Source: Nostoc calcicola FACHB-3891
GTDB taxonomy: Bacteria; Cyanobacteriota; Cyanobacteriia; Cyanobacteriales; Nostocaceae
Assembly: GCF_014697355.1 (NCBI RefSeq)
Contig: NZ_JACJRQ010000008.1
Location: 124,001-188,000, forward strand
Length of the DNA: 64,000 bases
Direction of reading: 5' to 3'
The translations under genes and the position numbers were made by a program. The notes beneath the pieces were generated by a model. It made no database searches. It was not told where the DNA came from and worked only from the letters and a program-made list of their open reading frames with translations. This document shows, piece by piece, positions 26,323 to 35,078 of the stretch (position 1 is its first letter; the number at the start of each line of letters is the position of its first letter).

Positions 26323-27285
26323 ATGATTGAAAAAACAGTAAAAGTAATAAAAGGCGAATTATTGCCAGAGGGAGATTATGTTTCACCAGGATTTTCCACA
26401 ATTGAGCCAGATTCATGTTTTCCGAATATGATTTTGGGAAATACATATAATAGCTTTTGGTTTTACCTGCGGCGGGATATCGCTCATAACTGGTACGTGG
26501 ATAGACGACAGCAGGATACAGGATTTGTCAGCAGAGATGAAGCTCATATTCTTTACAATACAGCCTTAAAATTTCAGGGAAAAAAAGCTTTAGAAATAGG
26601 CTGTTGGATGGGTTGGTCAGCTTGTCATTTAGCTTTAGGAGGGGTGGAGTTAGATGTTATCGATCCGATGCTATCCAAAGAATTATTTTATGAAAGCGTC
26701 ACAGATTCACTGAAGTCAGCTGGTGTCAAGGAATCTGTAAATCTGATACCAGGATATAGCCCCCAAGCAGTGGAAGAGTTAGCAAATAAATTTCAACGGA
26801 AATGGTCATTGATATTTATAGACGGTCATCACGAAACGCCGGCGCCACTGAATGACACAATGATTTGCGAACAATTTGCAGAACCAGATGCTTTAATTTT
26901 ATTTCATGATTTAGCTTCCCCCGATGTTGGTGAAGGATTGGACTACTTGAAAAACAAAGGGTGGAACACAATGGTATATCAAACTATGCAAATCATGGGA
27001 GTTGCATGGCGGGGAAATGTTGAGCCGGTAATACATCAGCCAGATCCTGAAATTAACTGGCGTTTACCTCCACATTTGCAACATTATTCTGTTAGCGGTT
27101 CAATTCCAACTGTGACGGAAGACAAATCTAGAAAAATCCTCAAATCAGTCCGACCATATACTTTATTCAATCAAGCAAAGTTATTGTCGTTGTATAGTCA
27201 CGCAGACCAATTATATTATTATATTTATTGGCTGCCACGGATGTTAAAGCAGGCGATCGCCAGAAAGAAACCTCAGGAACGCTAA
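26323..27285 (+). CDS. Class I SAM-dependent methyltransferase
   Basis: The 320-aa protein has a Rossmann methyltransferase core: motif I KALEIGCWMGWSACHLALGG, then VELDVIDPM and LIFIDGHHETPAPLNDT, as in the Methyltransf_24 family that acts on small molecules or sugars. The C-terminal 90 residues contain DPEINWRLPPHLQHYS and a Lys/Arg-rich end. The substrate is unknown. It has no operon partner and lies next to the accessory NACHT module, so it may be part of a horizontally acquired island. The ATG follows a repeat-poor leader. Confidence 0.8.
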   Translation: MIEKTVKVIKGELLPEGDYVSPGFSTIEPDSCFPNMILGNTYNSFWFYLRRDIAHNWYVDRRQQDTGFVSRDEAHILYNTALKFQGKKALEIGCWMGWSACHLALGGVELDVIDPMLSKELFYESVTDSLKSAGVKESVNLIPGYSPQAVEELANKFQRKWSLIFIDGHHETPAPLNDTMICEQFAEPDALILFHDLASPDVGEGLDYLKNKGWNTMVYQTMQIMGVAWRGNVEPVIHQPDPEINWRLPPHLQHYSVSGSIPTVTEDKSRKILKSVRPYTLFNQAKLLSLYSHADQLYYYIYWLPRMLKQAIARKKPQER

Positions 27286-27330
27286 TATTTTGATGGGATG
27301 GGTATAATCACCCGTCCTAGTATTGTTTGG

Positions 27331-27522
27331 CTAATTGCGATCGTTTGACTTTGACCGAGGTATCAACAGTTCAATGTATGTACTTATAGCGAATTTTGTT
27401 AAATCTAGAAATTGAGAGCGACTTTTCTCATCGATAACTGCAAGTGTGAGAGAACCAATCACCGTAATCAGCATTACAGTAGCTAACACTTTATCCCTGA
27501 AAGGAAATTTATTGGATAACAT
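27331..27522 (-). CDS. Small single-helix membrane protein divergent from the NACHT gene
   Basis: The 63-aa protein has one clear transmembrane segment (VLATVMLITVIGSLTLAVI) and ends in a basic tail (IPRSKSNDRN). It is transcribed away from the HTH-NACHT gene with a 152-bp shared upstream region. A decayed paralogue of its C-terminus occurs in the same relation to a NACHT start at 26036-26180. This paired inheritance supports it as a real gene functionally linked to the NACHT protein. A membrane effector or regulator role is inference. Confidence 0.65.
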   Translation of the reverse strand: MLSNKFPFRDKVLATVMLITVIGSLTLAVIDEKSRSQFLDLTKFAISTYIELLIPRSKSNDRN

Positions 27523-27674
27523 TCAAGTCTTTTGAATTACTACATCTCTACCTTTACAGGCGAGTGGTTGCTGTAAGCTTAAATAGAAGCTTGCGATATG
27601 AGTGACTTGTGTATGCGATGGGGATGAATTGCCAAATTGGCAGTTAGAATCAGCATAAGTGTAGTGGTTAGCTT

Positions 27675-29921
27675 ATGACGGGGCGATCGCTTTCCTCTTC
27701 TCCAGAAGGTATCCAAAAAGCAAAAAGAGCTTTAATTCGCTATTCTTTAACTCAAAAAGCATTAGCCGATGAGTTAGAAGTAACTCGCCAGCCAGTAGGA
27801 AAATTCTTTACAGGTAAGCCTGTTGACCGCAATCTTTTTGTTCAGATTTGTGACAGGCTAGATTTAGAGTGGGAAGAAATAGTTACTCAAGTAGAAGTAA
27901 ATAAAGACAAGAGCATTGATATTGATGCGATCGTTCAAACAGTACGCGAAAAGATAAAACCTGGTATTCAAGAACGCTGCGGCACAATTAGGGTGCTAGA
28001 TATGACTCAACCCATTGGGTTGAATGACATTTACACTAGCGTCAATATATTGGAGAAAATCACTGGACATAAGCGGTTAGGAATTGATGAATTATTACAA
28101 CAGTGTAGAAGCCAAGATTTTGACCTCTTTGGACTCAACAGAATTACTGAAAAACGATTGCCAGGGCTGGAAGCGGTTGAGAAATATTCCAAACTGATGA
28201 TTTTGGGTAAACCAGGAGCAGGTAAAACCACATTTTTAAAGTATTTAGCAATTCAGTCTATTGAAGGTAAGCTACAGGGTAATCAAGTGCCAATTTTTAT
28301 CACACTCAAAGACTTTGCTGAAGCGGCAAATAAACCCGGATTACTAGAATACATCAATGCAAATACCATAAATCATGTTTTTGAAAAAGATAATATTTTA
28401 GACAGGCAATTTATCGGGTCTATCCAAGATGTGATAACTCAGGGTAAGGCATTAGTTTTATTAGATGGCTTGGATGAAGTTAGAGAAGAAGATAACAGTT
28501 CTGTCTTAAAGAAGATTCGAGAATTTTCTGATTGTTTCTGGGAGAATCAATTTGTGATAACCTGTCGCATTGCAGCACGAGAATATACATTGGAGAAATT
28601 TACTGAAGTAGAAGTTGCTGATTTTGACGATCAACAAATTACGACATTTGCGACCAAATGGTTTAAGAGTAAAAGTGTAAAAGCTGAGATTTTTATTAAA
28701 CAGATCAAAGGCAATAACCGAATCAAACAACTTGCGGCAAGTCCTCTGCTATTGACGTTACTGTGTTTGGCATTTGAAGAATCAGGAAATTTTCCAGCCA
28801 ATCGTTCTGAACTGTATAAAGAAGGATTGGATGCGCTGTTAAAAAAATGGGATGCTAAACGCGGTATTCAGCGGGATATGATTTACAAACAGCTATCAAT
28901 CCAGCGGAAAGAAGATTTACTCAGCAAAATTGCCTTAACTACATTTGAGCAAGGAGACTATTTTTTTAAGCAGAAAACAGCAGAACAATACATCATAGAT
29001 TACATCCGCAATTTACCTGCTGCTAATACTGAGGAGGAAGAATTGCAAATCGACAGTGAAGAGATTTTGCATTCTATTGAGCATCATCATGGCTTAGTTG
29101 TGGCAAGGGCTAAAGGGATTTACTCGTTTTCACACCTGACATTTCATGAGTATTTCACAGCTAGAGAATTTATTGTTAAGCAGTCGTCAAAAACATCATT
29201 ACAAAGCCTGGTCAACCACATCACAGAAAAACGCTGGCGCGAAGTTTTTTTGCTAGCAGTTGGAATGTCGCCAAAAGCAGACTGTCTGTTACTCTTAATC
29301 AAACAAAAGGTTGATTCACTTTTGGCTAATGATGAGAAATTGCAGCAATATTTGATCTGGGTAAATCAGAAATCTGTTTCAGTTGAGGTTCCTTATAAAT
29401 TACCTGCTGTTAGGGCTTTTTACTTTGCCCGTGCCCGCGTCCGCTCCCGTTCCCTGTGCCGCTCTCTCGCCCGCTCGTATACCCGCTCCCGCTCTTTTGC
29501 CCACGTCATCGCCCGCGCCCTGGATCTTGCCCGCGCCTTAGATCTTGCCCGTGCAATTGATATCGACCTTGTCCGTGACCTCTCCCTCCCTTTGGATTTC
29601 AACAAAGCACAGCAACAACTTCAGGAGCAACTACCTAAACGAAACAGTGAAAATGAAATATTGAAGCAATGGTCAAAAACTAATAGTCAAGCTTTGAGTG
29701 AGAAATTAAGATTAGTCAAAATTAAAGATCTTGCTACTACCCATGATTGGCAGTTCAGCGATCGGCAGAGGGAATTACTGAATCAGTATTATAATGCCAA
29801 TAAGTTTTTGGTAGATTGTTTGAATAGCGATTGTTATGTCAGCCGTGAAGTGCGACAAAAAATAGAAGATACGTTGCTATTACCGATCGCAGAGATTAAA
29901 CAGCACCAGCAGGAATCTTGA
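27675..29921 (+). CDS. HTH-NACHT domain protein (bacterial NLR-type, probable defence)
   Basis: The 748-aa protein begins with an XRE-like helix-turn-helix (LTQKALADELEVTRQPVGKF). A NACHT NTPase follows: Walker A GKPGAGKTTF (178-187), Walker B LVLLDGLDEV (Asp264), then PLLLTLLCLAFEESGNFPAN and a helical region. The C-terminus (about 580-640) is an Arg/Ala/Leu/Asp-rich repeat such as RALDLARALDLARAIDIDL, like the NCH2 helical domains of cyanobacterial NACHT proteins. bNACHT proteins protect against phage in characterised cases. The N-terminal HTH suggests DNA binding or self-regulation from the divergent promoter. Sensing ligand and killing mechanism cannot be read from the sequence. Confidence 0.85.
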   Translation: MTGRSLSSSPEGIQKAKRALIRYSLTQKALADELEVTRQPVGKFFTGKPVDRNLFVQICDRLDLEWEEIVTQVEVNKDKSIDIDAIVQTVREKIKPGIQERCGTIRVLDMTQPIGLNDIYTSVNILEKITGHKRLGIDELLQQCRSQDFDLFGLNRITEKRLPGLEAVEKYSKLMILGKPGAGKTTFLKYLAIQSIEGKLQGNQVPIFITLKDFAEAANKPGLLEYINANTINHVFEKDNILDRQFIGSIQDVITQGKALVLLDGLDEVREEDNSSVLKKIREFSDCFWENQFVITCRIAAREYTLEKFTEVEVADFDDQQITTFATKWFKSKSVKAEIFIKQIKGNNRIKQLAASPLLLTLLCLAFEESGNFPANRSELYKEGLDALLKKWDAKRGIQRDMIYKQLSIQRKEDLLSKIALTTFEQGDYFFKQKTAEQYIIDYIRNLPAANTEEEELQIDSEEILHSIEHHHGLVVARAKGIYSFSHLTFHEYFTAREFIVKQSSKTSLQSLVNHITEKRWREVFLLAVGMSPKADCLLLLIKQKVDSLLANDEKLQQYLIWVNQKSVSVEVPYKLPAVRAFYFARARVRSRSLCRSLARSYTRSRSFAHVIARALDLARALDLARAIDIDLVRDLSLPLDFNKAQQQLQEQLPKRNSENEILKQWSKTNSQALSEKLRLVKIKDLATTHDWQFSDRQRELLNQYYNANKFLVDCLNSDCYVSREVRQKIEDTLLLPIAEIKQHQQES

Positions 29922-29998
29922 ACATTCATCTAGCAGATAGTTTATTTTTATGTTCTACAGATAATTCAACTGTTAAATCAGTTGCTAAAACTGCCAAT

Positions 29999-30286
29999 TT
30001 AAGAATCAGCTTCCACTTGCTTTTTATCTAATGGTGAATTCTCCGGTAACTGCAAAGAATGTCCTTGACAAGAAAGATAACCATTTACGATGGAAATACC
30101 AAACATTTGTCTCATGATTCTAGTTGCTTCTTTCCTCTCCTCATCTGTTAAGTAATCCTGACCTTTGAAACCTGCTCGATAATGTTTAGGATTCCCACCA
30201 GCTTCTACATAACGCTGCTTTCCAATTTCTAAAATTTCTTGGAATCTAGCATACTTTTGTTTTTGTTTTTCAGTTAAATTTGCCAT
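29999..30286 (-). CDS. Conserved hypothetical protein, about 95 aa
   Basis: The protein reads MANLTEKQKQKYARFQEILE, contains YRAGFKGQDYLTDEERKEAT and ends with an acidic tail. It is charged, soluble and helical. I placed the start at ATG 30286; the frame opens upstream at a TTG (30301). It directly follows, on the same strand, a 50-codon remnant ending in IWDF. I do not recognise a function. Confidence 0.65.
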   Translation of the reverse strand: MANLTEKQKQKYARFQEILEIGKQRYVEAGGNPKHYRAGFKGQDYLTDEERKEATRIMRQMFGISIVNGYLSCQGHSLQLPENSPLDKKQVEADS

Positions 30287-30288
30287 AA

Positions 30289-30441
30289 TTAAAAGTCCCA
30301 AATATTCGGGACAATATCACTATTTTGTAAAATCATAGCAATCGGCAAGACTGGTCTGGGCTGATTTATATACCAATTGCCACTATCTCTATCATAGAAG
30401 GTATTATCAAGTAAATCTAGGGTAATCGGTGCGTTAATAAT
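30289..30441 (-). pseudogene. C-terminal remnant of an unidentified gene
   Basis: Between two stops lies a 50-codon protein-like stretch containing LLDNTFYDRDSGNWYINQP and ending NSDIVPNIWDF. It has no plausible start codon at its 5' end. Its stop codon lies 3 bp before the ATG of the hypothetical gene, so the two probably once formed an operon. The family was not recognised. Confidence 0.45.
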
Positions 30442-31131
30442 TTAAGTATTGTGCTTCACTTACTTACATCAGTAAATACTCTAGAAATTGACCTTAGCAA
30501 TTTCAAAGGAAAGAGAAAGTATATCCCAAGTCTGAGTAAAGAAATCTATAGTAATTCGCTTTGATTTTTGAATTTAATTGGCTTAGCAGGGAGTAGGTAT
30601 AAACGCGATTAATCGCGTCTCTACGGGAATATTGAAGAAGCTTTTCAAGTTGTACCTAGTATGAGAACAAATCAAACACGAGTCTCAATACTACTCGCTT
30701 TGTGCATTTTGAACTCAGAATTTGGTTTGGGGAAAAGGTTAGTGGGGTTCGGTTAAAGGTTTTTTCTTTCCCTTTTCCCCTTCCCCTTTTCCCCAAAACC
30801 CGACAAGTATTGACACGAGTCTTATATAATGGAAGTAATAGTTCACAATGGCGTAAGTATGTGGACGTAAGCAATAAAACTAAAGTCAGGAAACAATTAA
30901 ACTAATTAGGCATCATTAAGAGTATCTCGCCTCCTATTCAATAACACACATTAATAGAATAAAAATCCTCAGGAGTAATATCTCCGATGGACTGCGCCTA
31001 AGCACATACTCCAGTCAAATAAGTGCTTTTACCTTCGGAATATGCCTAAAGTCACGTTCAAGAATAGTCAGAAACAAACTCAGTGAACCGTCGTCATTAA
31101 ACACATCACATACATAAAGGTCAACTCACCT
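30442..31131. other. Intergenic region with repeats, no gene seen
   Basis: It contains AAACGCGATTAATCGCGTCTCTAC (about 30601), half of the palindrome found inside recJ, and a TTTTCCCCTTCCCC run. A possible leader hairpin, AAGCAC at 31000-31005 with GTGCTT at 31023-31028, precedes the secreted-protein gene. No coding sequence is convincing. Confidence 0.45.
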
Positions 31132-31815
31132 ATGACTCGCATACATCAATGGAAATCCGGAACTGCTGCACTCATGGCAATGGCCGTTACCACCAGCGTC
31201 ATTACGCCCATGATTGCCTTTGCTCCTGCTAATGCACAATCTAATGTTGGGCAATATGGAAATGTGACGATTCCTTCTGGAGTGAACTTGCCCGTTAAGT
31301 ACGAAAAAGAAACAATTACTATCGTTCCTGGGGAAAGTAAATCTATAACCTTGAGAATAGCGAATAACATTACTGACAGGAATAGAAACGTCTTGATTCC
31401 CGCTGGTACTAAAGTCACTGGACGCCTAGAACCTGTCGATTTAGATGGTTATTCAAGGGATGATGATAACCAAGGAAAAGGCGTGCGGTTTGTAGCCCAA
31501 GAATTAGAATTTTCCAATGGTCGCCGTCAGTCAATTAATGCAACTTCTCGGACATACACCACAACTCAAAAAGTTAAACAAAACCCTAGCACTGGTCAAG
31601 TGTTAACTGATGCAGGTATTGGTGCAGGCGCTGGTCTTTTGGGTTCACTAGTTACTGGTAACAACAGAATTGATGATTTAAAACCTGTGATTGGTGCAGC
31701 TGCGGGTGCAGGAGCAAGTGTCCTGTTGCGGAAAAAAGAAGTGAATGCCTTTGTTATCAGACCCACACAAGATTTGAGGCTGACACTCGATTCTAACTTA
31801 ACCCTATACCGCTAA
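31132..31815 (+). CDS. Secreted protein with TrbI/VirB10-like C-terminal domain
   Basis: The 227-aa protein has a signal peptide ending AFAPANAQ. Its body resembles a domain seen in many cyanobacterial envelope proteins: VTIPSGVNLPVKYEKETI, LRIANNI, VLIPAGTKVTGRLEP, RFVAQELEFSNGRRQSINA, a Gly/Ala-rich helix (GIGAGAGLLGSLVTG) and LRLTLDSNLTL. The pattern of IPAG-x-G-L and a Gly-rich helix recalls VirB10/TrbI, but no secretion system is nearby. It shares its N-terminal WKSGTAALMA leader and the C-terminal domain with the gene 480 bp downstream. Confidence 0.75.
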   Translation: MTRIHQWKSGTAALMAMAVTTSVITPMIAFAPANAQSNVGQYGNVTIPSGVNLPVKYEKETITIVPGESKSITLRIANNITDRNRNVLIPAGTKVTGRLEPVDLDGYSRDDDNQGKGVRFVAQELEFSNGRRQSINATSRTYTTTQKVKQNPSTGQVLTDAGIGAGAGLLGSLVTGNNRIDDLKPVIGAAAGAGASVLLRKKEVNAFVIRPTQDLRLTLDSNLTLYR

Positions 31816-31858
31816 TAGGTTTAACTTTATTCAAGTTGTGAATTTAATCATCCCCCAT

Positions 31859-31903
31859 AGGCGATCGCCACTTTAACTATAGTGTGCGATCGCCTTCATT
31901 TTT
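31859..31903 (+). terminator. Terminator built from two HIP1 sites
   Basis: AGGCGATCGCCACT pairs with AGTGTGCGATCGCCTT around a TTAACTAT loop, followed by CATTTTT. Each arm contains the HIP1 octamer GCGATCGC. It lies 45 bp after the secreted-protein stop codon. Confidence 0.8.
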
Positions 31904-32294
31904 AACCCCAAAAAATCTATTTTCGCGCAACTATTTTATCGCTCTCTCGTCTTACTGAGTATTGAGAGTTTTGGGAATAATTACAGCAGAATTTAGGATG
32001 GGCTACGCCCCGCTGCGCTAACAGAAGTAAAACAGGCTCTATACTTACCTCTCAGAGAAATCCTCGTGTACTTCACTTTCCTTGAAATCTGCTCTATTGA
32101 ATAATAGTAATCCGAAAAAGGCTAGTTCTTCTATTATCTATTGCCTAGCTCTTTTGGTAGATATTTTTTTGATTTTAGTTGTATTTATCCAAAATTGTTT
32201 ATTACAAAAAAATCAATTATTGGGAACCTAAAATTTCAACAAGTGTCTAATTAAGTAATAGTGAAAAACATAATTTTAATGGAGTAAAAAAGCA
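31904..32294. other. Intergenic region with a 24-bp mobile insert
   Basis: GGCTACGCCCCGCTGCGCTA (32001-32020, continuing ACAG) is a dispersed insert also found at 61306. The remainder is AT-rich leader sequence for the SLH gene. No reading frame is convincing. Confidence 0.55.
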
Positions 32295-33536
32295 ATGCTT
32301 ACTTTAAATCGTTGGAAATCTGGAACAGCTGCACTCATGGCTTTAAGCGTCACAGTTGGGACTGTAGCACCCTTGTTGACAGCTGCACCTTCTTTTGCTC
32401 AAACTACTTTTTCTGATGTTTCATCTAATTATTGGGCAGCAGATTTTATTCAACAATTATCACAACGAGGTGTGATTGCGGGATTTCCTGATGGTAGTTT
32501 CCGCCCTGAAGAAGCAGTAACACGCGCTCAATTTGCTGCTATGGTCAACAAAGCTTTCCAAAAAGCACAACAGCGATCGCCAATCAGTTTTACTGACGTG
32601 CCTAGCAATTATTGGGCATCCAGCGCCATTCAGCAAGCTTATACCATTGGTTTCTTATCAGGATATCCCGGCAATCGCTTTGAGCCTAACCAAGCTATTC
32701 CCCGCCAACAGGTTTTAGTTTCCCTCGCTAATGGTCTGGAATATACTGCCAGTGGCAATACCGAAAGCATCCTGCAATACTTCAACGATGCCTCTAACAT
32801 CGCTAGCTATGCCCGTAGCCCCATCGCAGCAGCCACTGAGAAGCAAATCGTGGTGAACTATCCAAATGTGAAGTTCCTGAATCCAACTGCAACCGCCACT
32901 CGCGCCCAAGTAGCAGCTTTTATTTACCAAGCATTGGTTAGTTCTAATCAAGCCTCAGCAATTAACTCGCCCTACGTCGTAGCTCTTGGGTCCATTACCC
33001 CAACACCTGTATCTGTCACAATTCCCCAAGGGACAGCTATCCCTGTGAAGTATGACAAGGCAGAAAAAATTCTGGTCACCAAGGACGAAACAGCGCCTTT
33101 GACACTGACAGTATCCCAAAATGTAGTTACGCAAGAAGGATCTGTGGTGATTCCTGCTGGTAGTCAAGTTGTTGGTCAACTCAAACCTGCTACAGGCGGT
33201 TCTCAATTCATTGCCCAGAAACTGGTTTTGCCTGGAGGTCAAGAATATCAACTGAACGCTAGTTCCGAAGTGATTACCAAAACTGAAACCGTCAAAAAGG
33301 GTACTAGTACTGGAGCAATCATTCAGAATACCGTATTGGGCGCAGGAGCCGCCGCTGCCGTCTCTGCCGTCACTGGCGATCGCGCCATTGCCACAGAAGA
33401 AGTCTTGGGTGGTGCTGGTATCGGGGCGTTGATTGGTCTATTCTTCGGTAGAAATAGTGTTGACTTAATCGCAATTGACCCAGATACCGATTTACAAATG
33501 ACAATCAATCAAAACTTGTTGGTTTCAGTTAGATAG
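32295..33536 (+). CDS. SLH-domain secreted protein with TrbI/VirB10-like C-terminus
   Basis: The 413-aa protein has a signal peptide (to SFAQ) and three S-layer homology repeats: FSDVSSNYWAADFIQQLSQR, FTDVPSNYWASSAIQQAYTI and a more divergent YFNDASNIASYARSPIAAA, each with a TRAQ/PRQQ-type second half. The C-terminal 170 residues match the upstream paralogue (VTIPQGTAIPVKYDKAEKI, VVIPAGSQVVGQLKPATGG, GAGIGALIGLFFG). SLH domains usually anchor proteins to the cell wall. The two genes look like a tandem duplication with domain gain or loss. Confidence 0.85.
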   Translation: MLTLNRWKSGTAALMALSVTVGTVAPLLTAAPSFAQTTFSDVSSNYWAADFIQQLSQRGVIAGFPDGSFRPEEAVTRAQFAAMVNKAFQKAQQRSPISFTDVPSNYWASSAIQQAYTIGFLSGYPGNRFEPNQAIPRQQVLVSLANGLEYTASGNTESILQYFNDASNIASYARSPIAAATEKQIVVNYPNVKFLNPTATATRAQVAAFIYQALVSSNQASAINSPYVVALGSITPTPVSVTIPQGTAIPVKYDKAEKILVTKDETAPLTLTVSQNVVTQEGSVVIPAGSQVVGQLKPATGGSQFIAQKLVLPGGQEYQLNASSEVITKTETVKKGTSTGAIIQNTVLGAGAAAAVSAVTGDRAIATEEVLGGAGIGALIGLFFGRNSVDLIAIDPDTDLQMTINQNLLVSVR

Positions 33537-33539
33537 TGA

Positions 33540-33745
33540 AAAGTTAGGAATGAGGAATTGAAAATAGTTAAAAGTTAGGAGTGAGGAGTTAGGAGTTAGG
33601 AATTGAAAATACTTAAAAGTTAGGGATTAACAGTTATGAGTAACGAATTAAAACAAGGTTTTAACTCCTAACTCTCAACTCCTAACTCCTAACTCCTAAC
33701 TCCTAACTCCCAACTATCAACTCCTAACTCCTAACTCCTAACTCT
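33540..33745. repeat. STRR inverted arrays between convergent genes
   Basis: (TTAGGAG)n units on the left face (CTCCTAA)n units on the right, from about 33575-33600 and 33664-33744. The two arrays can form one long hairpin between two genes that converge. The last units overlap the end of the kinase gene. Confidence 0.88.
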
Positions 33746-35078
33746 CAACTTCCGGCAACCAAATAATAAACGTGGTTCCTGGTTTATTGGGTGAAGTGAA
33801 CTTAGAGTTGATTGCAGGGCTGAAAATCTCGATTTCGCCCTGCATTTGCTCTATTAACTGTTTAGCGATTGCTAACCCCAAACCTGTACCAGGGATTTTT
33901 GTTTGCGCTTGTACACCCCGATAATGCCGTTCTCCAAGATGCTCTAAATCTTCAGGTGGAATGCCAGGTCCATTGTCACTGATGACAATTCCTTGAAAAT
34001 TACCTTTTTGTTGCCCGCCCTGAATCAAAATTTTACCGCCAGCAGGAGTGTATTTCAATGCATTATCGATAATGTTATTTAACACTTCTCGTAATGCTTT
34101 GATGTTGGCACGTACTAAGGGTAAATTATACTTAAATTCGGTTATTAGTTTTAGCTTCCGCTCTTGTGCTATTGCTTTAGCTGATATTAATAATGGTTCT
34201 AATATATCTGCCAGCGAGCAGTCAACTGCTTTATCTCCAGTTCCTGGCAATAATAGGGGCGGTTTAGCATCTTTTTGTACAGTTGCTTCTACAAATACTT
34301 CATTTTCCGGCAGATGTAGTGGTGCTAAATCTGCCTCTGTCAAGTCAATTACTTGCTCAAATTGTTGCAGTAATTCTTGCAGGCGATCGCTTTCTCGCAC
34401 TATGCTATTTGCCACATCCCGGTTAGCGTCTGCTGGTCGAAGTCGCTTTAATAAAAGTTTACCAAAAGTCCGCAATGCTGTTAATGGGTTACGAAACTGA
34501 TGCAACAGGTTATCTAACAAATCCTGCTGTTTTTCTTGGAGAATTTGTTGTTCGTGCAACTGTTGCTGTAACCATGCTCGTCGCTGATCTAAAATACAAG
34601 CGATCGCCAGTGTTTGGGCTATGTGTTGAATCTGACTTTGCTCGTGTTCGTTCCATTCCCGGTCTTTCCTGCCAGTCACCAGCAACCCCATCATCACACC
34701 CTCATAGACCAGAGGTAAAACAATTTGGTTACCACTCAGGAGATATTCCTCTTGTAAATGAGGACCAGGCGCATCCTGTGACGAAGTTGGAGATTCCGAT
34801 CTTGTTGTCAATAACCTTTGGTGATGACTAGGTAACACCAATGCATTTCCAAGTTGAAGCTGCTTAGGTACTGTAGCGTGGGCAGTTTCCTCTGCTTGCG
34901 GTAATAATGCTGTTTCCGGATAAATCATTACAGGAATCAGTTTTGCCTCACCAGAGGGAGTCTCTACCAATTCTTGTGTTAGATACACAATACTTAAAGT
35001 TGCTCCCAGCCCTTGGGCCAGCAGTGCTATTTGCTCTCGGCACAGAGCAAGAAAATCAGAACTGGCAGACATTAACAT
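33738..35078 (-). CDS. hik2: GAF-domain sensor histidine kinase, Hik2/CSK-like
   Basis: The 446-aa protein begins with a GAF-type sensory domain (FLALCREQIALLAQGLGATLS). It has an H-box LLHQFRNPLTALRTFGKLLL and the ATPase motifs NNIIDNALKYTPAGG, ISDNGPGIP and GTGLGLAIAKQ. The HQFRNPLTAL H-box and GAF layout resemble Hik2, the conserved cyanobacterial relative of chloroplast sensor kinase CSK, which responds to photosynthetic redox state. The assignment rests on motif resemblance. No response regulator is adjacent, which fits Hik2. Confidence 0.75.
   Translation of the reverse strand: MLMSASSDFLALCREQIALLAQGLGATLSIVYLTQELVETPSGEAKLIPVMIYPETALLPQAEETAHATVPKQLQLGNALVLPSHHQRLLTTRSESPTSSQDAPGPHLQEEYLLSGNQIVLPLVYEGVMMGLLVTGRKDREWNEHEQSQIQHIAQTLAIACILDQRRAWLQQQLHEQQILQEKQQDLLDNLLHQFRNPLTALRTFGKLLLKRLRPADANRDVANSIVRESDRLQELLQQFEQVIDLTEADLAPLHLPENEVFVEATVQKDAKPPLLLPGTGDKAVDCSLADILEPLLISAKAIAQERKLKLITEFKYNLPLVRANIKALREVLNNIIDNALKYTPAGGKILIQGGQQKGNFQGIVISDNGPGIPPEDLEHLGERHYRGVQAQTKIPGTGLGLAIAKQLIEQMQGEIEIFSPAINSKFTSPNKPGTTFIIWLPEVES

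Noticed and set aside
29420..29605. Arg-rich protein on the minus strand
   Set aside because: It is the antisense of the A/L/D/R repeat of the NACHT C-terminus and reflects codon bias of that repeat.
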